Positions 19,588 through 29,681 of a stretch of 64,000 nucleotides of DNA are shown in pieces. Made by a program: the position numbers and the translations under genes. The stretch is from Pseudomonas pudica (GTDB lineage: Bacteria > Pseudomonadota > Gammaproteobacteria > Pseudomonadales > Pseudomonadaceae): contig NZ_JADLJS010000010.1 of NCBI RefSeq assembly GCF_015680405.1, forward strand, positions 1-64,000, in the 5' to 3' direction. Positions within the stretch are counted from its first letter, which is position 1; each line of letters opens with the position of its first letter. The notes under the pieces were generated by a model. It did no database searches and was not told the origin of the DNA. It worked only from the letters and a program-made list of their open reading frames with translations.

Positions 19588-19598
19588 GCGTGACAGGA

Positions 19599-20378
19599 TC
19601 ACTCGGAAGGATGATCCCGCAGGAACACCAGGTGGTCCGGCTTCGACTGCTCGGCACTGTAGTAGTACCCCTGCACATCGAATTGCTTGAGTTGCTCCGG
19701 GTCGCTGATGCGCTGCTGGATGACGAAGCGGCTCATCATCCCTCGCGCCCTCTTGGCGTAGAAGCTGATGATCTTGTACTGGCCGTTCTTCAGGTCCTTG
19801 AAGTCGACGTTTATCACCCGGGCCTTCAGCGCGCTGCGTTTCACCGCGCTGAAATACTCGTTGCTGGCCAGGTTCAGCAGCACGTCATCGCCCTGTTCGG
19901 CCAGGGCCTGGTTCAGCCATTCGCTGATGCGCGTGCCCCAGAAGGCGTACAGGTCCTTGCCGCGGGCGTTGGCCAGCTTGGTGCCCATTTCAAGGCGGTA
20001 GGGTTGCATCAGGTCGAGCGGGCGCAGCAGGCCATACAGGCCCGAAAGCATGCGCAAGTGCTGCTGCGCATAGTTGAAATCGTCATCGCCCAGGCTCTCG
20101 GCATCAAGGCCGGTGTACACGTCGCCCTTGAACGCCAGCAGCGCCTGCTTGGCATTGGCCGGGGTGAAGTCCGGGGTCCAGCTGCCGAAGCGCGCTGCAT
20201 TCAGGCCGGCGAGCTTGTCGGACAGGTGCATCAGTTCGCTGATCTGCGCTGGCGACAGGTCGCGCAGCTGCTGGATCAGTTCCTGGGAGTCGTCCAGGTA
20301 CTGGGGCAGGGTGAAACGCTCGGTCACCGGCGGGGTGTCGTAGTCGAGGGTCTTGGCGGGTGAAATCACCGTCAGCAT
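19599..20378 (-). CDS. yaaA: Peroxide stress protein YaaA
   Basis: YaaA (259 residues) belongs to the DUF328 family that lowers intracellular free iron during peroxide stress. It begins [13 protein letters not shown] at the ATG at 20378, with an AGGAG site 8 bases upstream; six residues upstream lies another start without such a site. The family blocks [17 protein letters not shown] and [12 protein letters not shown] are intact, and the length is normal. It is oriented like the alginate operon but separated from it by a REP pair and promoter. Confidence 0.95.
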   Translation of the reverse strand: MLTVISPAKTLDYDTPPVTERFTLPQYLDDSQELIQQLRDLSPAQISELMHLSDKLAGLNAARFGSWTPDFTPANAKQALLAFKGDVYTGLDAESLGDDDFNYAQQHLRMLSGLYGLLRPLDLMQPYRLEMGTKLANARGKDLYAFWGTRISEWLNQALAEQGDDVLLNLASNEYFSAVKRSALKARVINVDFKDLKNGQYKIISFYAKRARGMMSRFVIQQRISDPEQLKQFDVQGYYYSAEQSKPDHLVFLRDHPSE

Positions 20379-20515
20379 CGGGTCGGCTCCTGGCATCGTT
20401 GGCCGGGAATTCTACGGGCTGTACGGTGCAAGTCCAAACTATGGCGACGATAGTCACAGACCATGGCCGGTGCAGAGGCTATAGTGCGCGTTTCGCCGTT
20501 GCGGAGCCTTCAACC

Positions 20516-21646
20516 GTGCGTATTGCCTCTGCCTTGCTGGCCGCTCTGCTGAGCCTGGCCGTGCAGGCCGCCCCGTCATCACCCCAGGTGAGCCTGGACC
20601 GCAGCCTGTGGCCCGAACAGCTGGACAGCCCGGCGTTGTTCGATGTGGCCTCGCGGGCCGAGATCCTCTCCTTCGCCCAGGTACTTCACGAAAGCGAACT
20701 GCTGGACGACGCGGCGCTGGCGGCACGCCTGGGGCTACGGCAAGTCAACCTGCAGAAGGTGCGCCAGGTGCGGGCGCGCATGTGGCAGCGGTTGTGGGAA
20801 GGCTATCAACAGGCGCAGCGCAGTTGCGAGCAGGATGCGTCGTTCTGCTATCCGGTGACGTCGATGGCGGAGTTGCGCACGCAAGCGGCGACGTTCGCTG
20901 CCGATGTCGGCACTTTCTACACTGGTTGGATCGAGCCTAGCCACCAGTTCCATGTGCGTTACCTGGACGAACAATTGCGCAAGGCGGCGTTGCTGCCGCA
21001 GACCAGCAGCGAGGTCGAGCGGCTATCCTCGCGTGAGCGCAATGGGGATGAACTGAACGACCGAATGTTCCTGCTGACCTTCGTCGGCGGGCCAGGGCCG
21101 GATGGCGGCAGTACCGACCTGCTGGCGGATTACCTGCGTCGGCAAAAGCTTGAAGGCACGTTCTTCGTGCTCGGCAACCGCCTGCAGCAGCGCCGCGATG
21201 CCGGCGCGGCAGATACCTTGCGCAAGCTCTATGCCGGGCAGTGCGTGGGGGTCCAGGGTTGGGAGTACCGCTCCCACGCGCAGTGGACAGGCTGGCAGGA
21301 CTCGCTGCGACGCAGCCAGGCGCGGGTGCAAGCCGACCTGCCGGAGCAGTATGTGCCATTGTTCCGGCCGCCTTATGGGCAGCGTCGGGCCGATGGCGAG
21401 GCGTTCATGGCCAGCCAGCAGTTGCAGGTGTCGTTGTGGGACATCGATGCACAGGATGACGGCGCACTGAGCGCCGAGGCCTCTGCCCAGCGGGTGCTGA
21501 CCTTGATGCTGCTGTGGCGCAAGGGAGTGATCCAGTTCCATGACAGCCTGCCCAAGGCACAGCCGGCGGTAGAGTGGTTGTTGCGCAATACGGCACAGAG
21601 CGGGATTGGTTGGGAAGATTGCCAGGGATATGCCAACCAGGGGTGA
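20516..21646 (+). CDS. Exported polysaccharide deacetylase-like protein with degenerate NodB motifs
   Basis: The protein has 376 residues from a GTG at 20516, chosen because a signal peptide begins there (RIASALLAALLSLAVQAA). The C-terminal half is NodB-like, but the first motif reads TFVGGPGPDG instead of TFDDGP, and the metal-binding H-S/T-x-x-H motif reduces to SHAQWTG. Later motifs remain recognisable (FRPPYG, a WDIDAQDD block, VIQFHD). The metal-binding Asp and one His appear lost, so it may bind rather than deacetylate polysaccharide. The 180-residue N-terminal part is not recognised. It is transcribed away from yaaA. Confidence 0.8.
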   Translation: MRIASALLAALLSLAVQAAPSSPQVSLDRSLWPEQLDSPALFDVASRAEILSFAQVLHESELLDDAALAARLGLRQVNLQKVRQVRARMWQRLWEGYQQAQRSCEQDASFCYPVTSMAELRTQAATFAADVGTFYTGWIEPSHQFHVRYLDEQLRKAALLPQTSSEVERLSSRERNGDELNDRMFLLTFVGGPGPDGGSTDLLADYLRRQKLEGTFFVLGNRLQQRRDAGAADTLRKLYAGQCVGVQGWEYRSHAQWTGWQDSLRRSQARVQADLPEQYVPLFRPPYGQRRADGEAFMASQQLQVSLWDIDAQDDGALSAEASAQRVLTLMLLWRKGVIQFHDSLPKAQPAVEWLLRNTAQSGIGWEDCQGYANQG

Positions 21647-22011
21647 TAGGGGGCTGCTACGCAGCCCATCGCCGGCAAGCCAGCTCCAACAGGTACCGTG
21701 CATGGCCAGCTGGCGATGGCCCCTGCAAGGCCAGCCTGATTTTTGACTGTAGTCCTCACACGCCCCCTCGCCAACCCCTGTTCGTCATTTGGAAAAATAA
21801 ACTTCACCTGCACGTAAAAAGACTTTTTCTAGTCATCATTTTTGCGGTATGAAGAAACCAGACAGCCGATTCCTGCAGCACAGGTGGCGTCATCCAGGCC
21901 CACCTAGCCAGGTTCGCTTCCCGCCCGTAACAACGCGGATACGGGGACAGCGGCAGTCACTCTGCGGCGTAACAGACCACGCCGTGTGGCTTCGACATAA
22001 GGTGACCGAGT
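21647..22011. other. Intergenic region upstream of phoH
   Basis: This 365-base gap holds a 17-nt palindrome just past the deacetylase-like gene (GGGCTGCTACGCAGCCC at 21651-21667) and an imperfect REP at 21666-21719. It then has an AT-rich stretch at about 21780-21855 that probably contains the phoH promoter, though I cannot assign a clear -35/-10 pair. No coding region is supported. Confidence 0.6.
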
Positions 22012-23406
22012 ATGGATGACCAAGGACGCAACCCTTCCTCCAGCAAGCCTATCCTGTATGTGCTCGATACCAACGTCCTGATTCACGACCCCAACGCGTT
22101 ACTGAACTTCGAGGAGCACCATGTCGCCATCCCGATGACGGTGCTGGAGGAACTCGACAAGCTCAAGACCGGCAAACAGAGCATCGCCGCCGAATGCCGC
22201 CAGGCCATTCGCCTTATCGACCAGACCCTTGGTGACTCCTCGCCCAGCGATGTCGAGCAGGGCGTGCCGATTCAGCGTGGCAAGAGTGGGCCCAAGGGCT
22301 TCCTGTCCATCCTGATGACTCCGCGCAACGAGCCGAACAAGCTGCTGCCGGAAAACCTCAACGACAACATCATCATCAACCAGTTGCTCGAAGTACGCGC
22401 CCGGCGCACCGACCTGGACGTTGTGCTGGTCACCAAAGACATCAACATGCGCCTGAAGGCGCGTGCCTGTGGCATCGCGGCCGAGGACTACAGCACCGAT
22501 CAGCTGGTCGATGACGTGTCCTTGCTGTCCAAGGGCTACCATTCGGTCACCGGCTCGTTCTGGGACCGGGTGAGCAAGGTCGATACCCGTCAGGAGCGTG
22601 GCCGCACCTGGCACCGCGTGCAATTGATCGACAACCTGCCGGCGGTTCACGTCAATGAGTTCATCATCGATGAACAGGGCTTCGTCGGCTGGATCAAGGG
22701 TATCCGCAACGATGAGCTGCTATTGCTCGACCTGCACCAGGAGCCGCTGCTGCACCAGGAAGCGTGGGGTCTGAAGCCGCGTGACATCCACCAGAGCCTG
22801 GCGCTGTTCGCCCTGCTCGACCCGGATATCCACCTGGTCAACCTGACCGGCGCAGCCGGTTCCGGCAAGACTATCCTGGCCCTGGCTGCGGCGATAGAAC
22901 AGACCATGGTCAGCAAGCGCTACCGACGCATCATCGCCACCCGCAGCGTGCAGGGGCTGGATCAGGAGATCGGCTTCCTGCCGGGCACCGAGGCCGAGAA
23001 GATGGAACCCTGGCTGGGTGCCATCACCGACAACCTCGAAGCCTTGCACATGGATGACGAAAGCACCCATGGCAGCGTCGAGTACATCCTCGAGCGCGTG
23101 CCGTTGCAGTTCAAGTCGCTGAACTACATCCGTGGCCGTAGCTTCCAGCAGAGCCTGATCCTGATCGACGAGTGTCAGAACCTGACGCCGCACCAGATGA
23201 AAACCATCATCACCCGTGCGGGTTCCGGTTCCAAGGTTGTCTGCCTGGGCAACCTGGCGCAGATCGACACCCCCTACCTGTCCGCGACCAGCTCGGGCCT
23301 GACCTACCTGACCGAGCGCTTCAAGGACTTCCCCCATGGCGTGCATATCACCCTGCAGGGCGTGCCACGCTCGGTGCTGGCCGAGTACGCCGAGTCGCAT
23401 CTGTAA
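22012..23406 (+). CDS. PhoH family protein (PIN-PhoH ATPase)
   Basis: The protein has 464 residues. The N-terminal PIN domain is visible from YVLDTNVLIHDP (about residue 14), with ELDKLK and VLVTKDINMR as further acidic blocks, which suggests ribonuclease activity. The C-terminal PhoH ATPase has a Walker A GAAGSGKT near residue 281 and a Walker B LIDECQNL. PIN-PhoH fusions are linked to RNA unwinding and cleavage. It is a single-gene unit followed by a strong hairpin before moaC. Confidence 0.92.
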   Translation: MDDQGRNPSSSKPILYVLDTNVLIHDPNALLNFEEHHVAIPMTVLEELDKLKTGKQSIAAECRQAIRLIDQTLGDSSPSDVEQGVPIQRGKSGPKGFLSILMTPRNEPNKLLPENLNDNIIINQLLEVRARRTDLDVVLVTKDINMRLKARACGIAAEDYSTDQLVDDVSLLSKGYHSVTGSFWDRVSKVDTRQERGRTWHRVQLIDNLPAVHVNEFIIDEQGFVGWIKGIRNDELLLLDLHQEPLLHQEAWGLKPRDIHQSLALFALLDPDIHLVNLTGAAGSGKTILALAAAIEQTMVSKRYRRIIATRSVQGLDQEIGFLPGTEAEKMEPWLGAITDNLEALHMDDESTHGSVEYILERVPLQFKSLNYIRGRSFQQSLILIDECQNLTPHQMKTIITRAGSGSKVVCLGNLAQIDTPYLSATSSGLTYLTERFKDFPHGVHITLQGVPRSVLAEYAESHL

Positions 23407-23433
23407 CCCTCGGTGCCGGGCGGTTCTCCGCCC

Positions 23434-23465
23434 GGCCTCTTCGCGGGCGTGCCCGCGAAGAGGCC
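23434..23465. repeat. REP hairpin between phoH and moaC
   Basis: A perfect 15-bp stem (GGCCTCTTCGCGGGC with its inverse) closes a 2-base loop directly after phoH. A second shorter stem (CCGGGCGG/CCGCCCGG) lies just upstream at about 23417-23434. There is no T tract. Confidence 0.85.
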
Positions 23466-23541
23466 GGCCCGGTTGACGCACCCTCTGCTCAAACCTGACT
23501 CACAGGTTTACACTGCGAATTCCCTTCACAGGAGCAGAGCA

Positions 23542-24012
23542 GTGCTGACACATCTTGATTCCCAGGGGCGGGCCAACATGGTCGACGTCACTGAAAAGGC
23601 CGTGACCGAGCGCGAGGCCACCGCCGAGGCGCGGGTGCGCATGTTGCCGCAGACCTTGCAGATGATCGTCGACGGTGAACACCCCAAGGGCGACGTGTTC
23701 GCCGTGGCGCGCATTGCCGGGATCCAGGCGGCGAAGAAGACCAGCGACCTGATCCCGCTGTGCCACCCGCTGATGCTGACCAGCGTCAAGGTCGAGCTCA
23801 GCGCCGAAGGGCAGGACGCCGTGCGTATCGTCGCCCGATGCAAGCTGGCCGGGCAGACCGGCGTGGAGATGGAAGCGCTGACCGCCGCCAGCGTGGCTGC
23901 GCTGACGATCTATGACATGTGCAAGGCTGTGGATAAAGGCATGGTCATCGAACAGGTGCGCCTGCTGGAAAAACTCGGTGGCAAGAGCGGCCACTACAAG
24001 GTGGAAGTGTGA
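23542..24012 (+). CDS. moaC: Cyclic pyranopterin monophosphate synthase MoaC
   Basis: MoaC acts in molybdenum cofactor synthesis, making cyclic pyranopterin monophosphate with MoaA. The protein has 156 residues from a GTG at 23542 with an AGGAG site 7 bases before it. Conserved blocks are [28 protein letters not shown] and [20 protein letters not shown]. It is the first gene of a moaCDE unit and overlaps moaD by one base. No moaA is in the window. Confidence 0.96.
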   Translation: MLTHLDSQGRANMVDVTEKAVTEREATAEARVRMLPQTLQMIVDGEHPKGDVFAVARIAGIQAAKKTSDLIPLCHPLMLTSVKVELSAEGQDAVRIVARCKLAGQTGVEMEALTAASVAALTIYDMCKAVDKGMVIEQVRLLEKLGGKSGHYKVEV

Positions 24013-24257
24013 TGAAGGTCAAGGTGATGTACTTCGCCCGTTACCGCGAACTGCTGGGCGTGGATGCCGAGCGGGTGGAGGGTGCGTTCAAGGTGCTCGA
24101 CGATGTGCGCCAGGCCTTGGTGGCCAAGGGCGGGCAGTACGAAGTGCTGGCCGAGCAGAACCTGATGTGTGCGCGCAACGAAGAACTGTGCAAGCTCGAT
24201 GAACCGCTGGAAGAGGGCGATGAAGTGGCATTCTTCCCGCCGGTGACCGGAGGCTGA
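24012..24257 (+). CDS. moaD: Molybdopterin synthase sulfur carrier subunit MoaD
   Basis: MoaD is the small ubiquitin-like subunit (81 residues) that carries the thiocarboxylate used to build molybdopterin. The required C-terminal Gly-Gly is present (FPPVTGG). The ATG overlaps the moaC stop codon, which suggests coupled translation. It forms the synthase with MoaE, encoded 2 bases downstream. Confidence 0.95.
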   Translation: MKVKVMYFARYRELLGVDAERVEGAFKVLDDVRQALVAKGGQYEVLAEQNLMCARNEELCKLDEPLEEGDEVAFFPPVTGG

Positions 24258-24259
24258 AC

Positions 24260-24706
24260 ATGGCTGTGCGAGTACAGGAGGGCGCGTTCGATCCGGGGGC
24301 CGAGACCAGCGCCATGCACGCGGCGAATGTCGGCGTGGGCGCGGTGGTCGGTTTTGTCGGCTACGTGCGGGATTTCAACGATGGCCGCGAAGTGGCGGGG
24401 ATGTTCCTCGAGCACTATCCGGGCATGACCGAAAAGGCCTTGGCCAAGATCGTGGTCGAGGCCGAGCAGCGCTGGCCGTTGCTCAAGGTGGAGGTGCTGC
24501 ACCGCATCGGTGCACTGGAGCCGGGTGAGCCGATCGTGTTCGTAGGTGTGGCCAGTGCCCATCGGCAGGCGGCGTTCGATGCCTGCAACTTCATCATGGA
24601 CTACCTCAAGACCCGGGCGCCGTTCTGGAAGAAGGAAAATACCCAGGAAGGGGCACGGTGGGTAGAAGGGAAGCAGAGTGACCAGGATGCCGCCGAGCGC
24701 TGGTAG
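24260..24706 (+). CDS. moaE: Molybdopterin synthase catalytic subunit MoaE
   Basis: MoaE (148 residues) is the catalytic subunit of molybdopterin synthase. Recognisable blocks include GAVVGFVGYVRDFNDG, LEHYPGMTEK, HRIGALEPGE and the lysine-bearing APFWKKE near the C-terminus. It ends the moaCDE unit and converges with rhlB across a REP-containing gap. Confidence 0.96.
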   Translation: MAVRVQEGAFDPGAETSAMHAANVGVGAVVGFVGYVRDFNDGREVAGMFLEHYPGMTEKALAKIVVEAEQRWPLLKVEVLHRIGALEPGEPIVFVGVASAHRQAAFDACNFIMDYLKTRAPFWKKENTQEGARWVEGKQSDQDAAERW

Positions 24707-24718
24707 ATCCTTGTTTGA

Positions 24719-24840
24719 TGGCCGGGGAGGAGCCCCGGTTCGCGGGAGAACCCGCCCACACAGGTACTGCACAGGTTTCGAAAGCTGTGCAGTACCTGTG
24801 GGAGCTGGCTTGCCGGCGATTGGGCTGCAAAGCAGCCCCA
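24719..24840. repeat. REP-type hairpins between moaE and rhlB
   Basis: Arms AGGTACTGCACAG and CTGTGCAGTACCT (about 24762-24797) form a 13-bp stem between two divergent REP-like halves (about 24738-24764 and 24794-24820). A 17-nt palindrome (GGGCTGCAAAGCAGCCC at 24822-24838) sits next to the rhlB stop. The site lies between convergent genes and probably ends transcription from both sides. Confidence 0.75.
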
Positions 24841-24843
24841 GCA

Positions 24844-26307
24844 TCAGTGATGCTTGCGCGGCACCGGCTTCAGCAGCTCATCCGGCGGCATTTCACACTT
24901 GATCTTGCGCCCCAGCAGCTCTTCGATCGCCGGCAGCTGGTACGAGTCATCCTCACCGGCAAAGCTGATCGACACACCACTGGTGCCTGCACGGCCAGTC
25001 CTGCCAATGCGGTGCACGTAGTCGTCCGGGTCTTCCGGCAGGGTGAAGTTGATCACGTGGCTGATGCCATCGATGTGGATGCCACGCCCCGCCACGTCGG
25101 TGGCCACCAGCACAGTGATGCGCCCTTCGCGGAAGTTCTCCAGGGTGCGGATACGCTTGTGCTGCGGCACGTCGCCCGACAGCTGCGCGGCATTGATGCC
25201 GTCGCGCACGAGTTTTTCCTCGATGCGCCGCACTTCGTCCTTGCGGTTGGCGAATACCATCACCCGTTCCCACTTGTTCTGGGTCACCAGGTTGAACAGC
25301 AGCTTGTACTTGTCGCTCCCGGCCACCGCATAGACGTGCTGCTCCACCGTTTCGCTGGCAACGTTCTCCGGCTCGATCTCGACGATGGCCGGGTTCGTGG
25401 TCCACTGCTTGGCCAGGTTCATCACATCGTCGGTGAAGGTGGCGGAGAACAGCAGGGTCTGGCGCTCGCTTTTCGGCGGCGTCTGGCGAATGATCTGACG
25501 CACCTGGGGGATGAAACCCATGTCGAGCATGCGGTCGGCTTCGTCCAGCACCATCACCTCGACCATGTCCAGGTGCACCTCACCGCGCTGGTTGAAGTCC
25601 AGCAGGCGGCCCGGAGTGGCCACCAGGATGTCGCAATGGCGCGCTTCCAGGGCCTTGAGCTGCTTGTCGAAGTCCATGCCGCCGACGAAGCTCATCACGT
25701 TCAGGCCGGTGTACTTGGTCAGGGCGATGGCATCCTTGGCGATCTGCACCACCAGCTCGCGGGTGGGCGCGATGATCAGCGCGCGTGGCTCGCCCATGTA
25801 GCGTTCCTTCGGCGGCGGCGTCTGCTGCAGCTGGGAAATGATCGAGATCAGGAACGCTGCAGTCTTGCCGGTACCGGTCTGGGCGCGGCCGATGGCGTCC
25901 TGGCCACGCAGGGTATAACCCAGCACCTGTGCCTGGATCGGCGTGCAGTACGGAAAGCCCAGGTCGTGGATGGCGTGCATCAGCTCGTTGGATAGCTTGA
26001 AGTCGTGGAAGCGGGTCTTGCCTTCCTGCGGCTCGACCACGAAGTCCTCCGGTTTCCACAGGCTGGCCTGTGGCTTGGGCTTGCGCTCGCGACGCGGTTT
26101 GTCCTTGGCCGGCTTGTCGGCGGCTGGCGTAATGGTGGCAGGCTGCTCGGCCAGGGGGGCGTGGGTGGCGCGTGAGGCGGCCGGTTTTGCCGCAGGCTGG
26201 GCCTCGCTGGCGGGGGCGGGCGCAGGCGGCGTCACGCTGGCAGCAGGAGCGACGGCCTGTGGCGCGGCGTCTCCCTTGCCGAAGATTTTCTTGAGTGCCT
26301 TGAGCAC
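24844..26307 (-). CDS. rhlB: ATP-dependent RNA helicase RhlB
   Basis: This DEAD-box RNA helicase has 487 residues. Motifs in order are QTGTGKT (near 150), [17 protein letters not shown] (near 254), [17 protein letters not shown] and HRIGRTGR. The first 90 residues or so are a low-complexity Ala/Pro/Lys tail ending in a basic [13 protein letters not shown], longer than in E. coli RhlB. The pattern of the core suggests RhlB, a helicase involved in RNA turnover, but related DEAD proteins cannot be fully excluded. Confidence 0.88.
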   Translation of the reverse strand: MLKALKKIFGKGDAAPQAVAPAASVTPPAPAPASEAQPAAKPAASRATHAPLAEQPATITPAADKPAKDKPRRERKPKPQASLWKPEDFVVEPQEGKTRFHDFKLSNELMHAIHDLGFPYCTPIQAQVLGYTLRGQDAIGRAQTGTGKTAAFLISIISQLQQTPPPKERYMGEPRALIIAPTRELVVQIAKDAIALTKYTGLNVMSFVGGMDFDKQLKALEARHCDILVATPGRLLDFNQRGEVHLDMVEVMVLDEADRMLDMGFIPQVRQIIRQTPPKSERQTLLFSATFTDDVMNLAKQWTTNPAIVEIEPENVASETVEQHVYAVAGSDKYKLLFNLVTQNKWERVMVFANRKDEVRRIEEKLVRDGINAAQLSGDVPQHKRIRTLENFREGRITVLVATDVAGRGIHIDGISHVINFTLPEDPDDYVHRIGRTGRAGTSGVSISFAGEDDSYQLPAIEELLGRKIKCEMPPDELLKPVPRKHH

Positions 26308-26408
26308 GATCGTCTCGTCAACTGGTTAAGGAATGTACGCCGGGCAGTGTAATGCAAGATTCAGGCGCGGCGTAGTGGAATAGCCTTACAACTACATGCG
26401 GCCCTGGC

Positions 26409-27396
<988 letters not shown>

Positions 27397-28425
27397 ATGA
27401 AGATGTTGAAAACCACCCTGGCAGTCCTGGCCGCTGCTGCCGCGCTGGGCGCCGTGAGCAACGCCCAGGCCGGCGCCACCCTCGATGCGGTAAAGAAGAA
27501 GGGCTTCGTCCAGTGTGGCGTGAGCGACGGTCTTCCAGGGTTCTCGGTACCTGATGCACAGGGCAAGATCATTGGTATCGACGCTGACGTCTGTCGCGCC
27601 GTGGCTGCCGCCGTGTTCGGCGATGCCACCAAGGTCAAGTTCAGCCAGCTCAACGCCAAGGAACGCTTCACCGCCCTGCAGTCGGGCGAAGTCGACGTGC
27701 TGTCTCGCAACACCACCTGGACCAGCTCGCGCGATGCGGGCATGGGCCTGGTATTCGCCGGTGTTACCTACTACGACGGCGTCGGCTTCCTGGTCAACAA
27801 GAAACTGGGTGTTTCCAGCGCCAAGGAACTCGATGGCGCGACCATCTGCATCCAGGCCGGTACCACCACCGAGCTGAACGTGTCGGACTTCTTCCGCGCC
27901 AATGGCCTGAAATATACCCCGATCACTTTCGATACCTCTGACGAAAGCGCCAAGTCGCTGGAGTCCGGTCGTTGCGACGTGCTGACCTCGGACAAGTCGC
28001 AGCTGTTCGCCCAGCGTTCCAAGCTGGCCGCGCCGGCCGACTACGTGGTACTGCCGGAAACCATTTCCAAGGAACCGCTGGGCCCGGTGGTGCGCAAAGG
28101 CGACGAGGAATGGTTCAGCATCGTCAAGTGGACCCTGTTCGCCATGCTCAACGCCGAAGAGGCGGGCATCACCTCGAAGAACGTAGAGGCCGAGGCCAAA
28201 GGCACCAAGAACCCGGACGTCGCCCGCCTGCTGGGTGCGGACGGCGAGTACGGCAAGGACCTCAAGCTGCCCAAGGACTGGGTAGTGCAGATCGTCAAGC
28301 AAGTCGGTAACTACGGCGAAGTGTTCGAGAAGAACCTGGGCCAAAGCACCGACCTGAAGATCGACCGTGGCATGAACGCCCTGTGGAACAACGGCGGCAT
28401 CCAGTACGCGCCACCTGTGCGCTGA
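27397..28425 (+). CDS. aapJ: General L-amino acid ABC transporter, substrate-binding protein
   Basis: AapJ (342 residues) is the periplasmic binding protein of a broad-range L-amino acid importer. A signal peptide ends near SNAQA (about residue 25). The polar-amino-acid-binding fold follows, with family blocks GFSVPDAQGKIIGIDAD and LQSGEVDVLSRNTTWTSSRD. It is the first gene of aapJQMP and is separated from aapQ by a strong hairpin, a common way of making more binding protein than permease. Confidence 0.95.
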   Translation: MKMLKTTLAVLAAAAALGAVSNAQAGATLDAVKKKGFVQCGVSDGLPGFSVPDAQGKIIGIDADVCRAVAAAVFGDATKVKFSQLNAKERFTALQSGEVDVLSRNTTWTSSRDAGMGLVFAGVTYYDGVGFLVNKKLGVSSAKELDGATICIQAGTTTELNVSDFFRANGLKYTPITFDTSDESAKSLESGRCDVLTSDKSQLFAQRSKLAAPADYVVLPETISKEPLGPVVRKGDEEWFSIVKWTLFAMLNAEEAGITSKNVEAEAKGTKNPDVARLLGADGEYGKDLKLPKDWVVQIVKQVGNYGEVFEKNLGQSTDLKIDRGMNALWNNGGIQYAPPVR

Positions 28426-28434
28426 TGGCTGCAC

Positions 28435-28461
28435 CCTGCGGCGGCATCCCGCCGCCGCAGG
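28435..28461 (+). repeat. Intercistronic hairpin after aapJ
   Basis: A GC-rich stem (CCTGCGGCGG at 28435-28444 with GCCGCCGCAGG at 28451-28461) lies 9 bases past the aapJ stop codon, with no T tract. It probably stabilises the aapJ message relative to the permease genes. Confidence 0.75.
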
Positions 28462-28492
28462 CTGTTCGGAACCCTACTGTCCGGGGCACTTC

Positions 28493-29671
28493 ATGCAAAA
28501 TCGAATCGGCGCACAAAAGGGTTTATCCCTGAGCGATCCACGTGTGCGCGCGTGGCTGTTCCAGATCCTCACGATAGTCTTCGTGGTCGGTCTGGGCTGG
28601 TATCTGTTCCACAACACGCAAACCAACCTGCAACACCGGGGCATCACCTCGGGCTTCGACTTCCTCGACCGCAGTGCCGGCTTCGGCATCGCCCAGCATC
28701 TGATCCCCTACGTGGAATCCGACAGCTATGCGCGGGTGTTCGTCATCGGCCTGCTCAATACCTTGCTGGTGACCTTCATCGGCGTGGTACTGGCGACCAT
28801 CCTCGGCTTCATCATCGGTGTGGCGCGGTTGTCGCCGAACTGGATGATCAACAAGCTGGCGACCGTGTATGTGGAAACCTTCCGCAACATCCCGCCGTTG
28901 CTGCAGATCCTGTTCTGGTACTTCGCAGTGTTCCTGACCCTGCCGGGACCGCGGGGCAGCATCAATATCGACGACACCTTCTTCATCAGCAACCGTGGCC
29001 TGAACATGCCCGGCGCATCCATGGCCGAAGGCTTCTGGCCGTTCGTCGTGGCGCTGGTCCTGGCGCTGCTGGCCATCGTGGCGATGGTGCGCTTTGCCAA
29101 CAAGCGCTTCGACGAGACCGGCGTGCCGTTCCACAAGTTCTGGGTGGGGCTGGCAATCTTCATCGCCATTCCGGGCGTTTGTGCACTGCTGTTCGGCAGC
29201 CCTGTGCACTGGGAAGTGCCGCAATTGAAAGGATTCAACTTCGTCGGTGGCTGGGTACTGATCCCCGAGTTGCTGGCGCTGACCCTGGCGTTGACCATCT
29301 ATACCGCTGCGTTCATCGCCGAGATCGTGCGCTCTGGTATCCGTTCGGTCAGCCATGGCCAGACCGAGGCCGCGCACTCGCTTGGCCTGCGCGAGGGCCC
29401 GACCCTGCGCAAGGTGATCATCCCCCAGGCACTGCGGGTGATCATCCCGCCGCTGACCAGCCAGTACCTGAACCTGGCGAAGAACTCATCGCTGGCAGCC
29501 GGTATCGGCTACCCGGAGATGGTCTCGCTGTTCGCCGGTACCGTGCTCAACCAGACCGGCCAGGCTATCGAGGTGATCGCCATCACCATGATTGTCTATC
29601 TCGCCATCAGCATCAGCATTTCGCTGCTGATGAACTGGTACAACAAGCGCATTGCGCTGATCGAGCGGTGA
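28493..29671 (+). CDS. aapQ: Amino acid ABC transporter permease AapQ
   Basis: This 392-residue inner-membrane permease has several hydrophobic helices and the EAA-like loop reading QTEAAHSLGLREGPTLRKVI with IPQALRVIIPPLTSQY, where the ATPase docks. The N-terminal half is longer than that of simple HisM-type permeases, which is typical of AapQ. It works as a heterodimer with AapM. Confidence 0.94.
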   Translation: MQNRIGAQKGLSLSDPRVRAWLFQILTIVFVVGLGWYLFHNTQTNLQHRGITSGFDFLDRSAGFGIAQHLIPYVESDSYARVFVIGLLNTLLVTFIGVVLATILGFIIGVARLSPNWMINKLATVYVETFRNIPPLLQILFWYFAVFLTLPGPRGSINIDDTFFISNRGLNMPGASMAEGFWPFVVALVLALLAIVAMVRFANKRFDETGVPFHKFWVGLAIFIAIPGVCALLFGSPVHWEVPQLKGFNFVGGWVLIPELLALTLALTIYTAAFIAEIVRSGIRSVSHGQTEAAHSLGLREGPTLRKVIIPQALRVIIPPLTSQYLNLAKNSSLAAGIGYPEMVSLFAGTVLNQTGQAIEVIAITMIVYLAISISISLLMNWYNKRIALIER

Positions 29672-29681
29672 GGATACGCCC

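Noticed and set aside
20360-20515. Upstream extension of the deacetylase-like protein
   Set aside because: The extra 52 residues would overlap the start of the divergent yaaA and precede a clear signal peptide that begins at the GTG at 20516.
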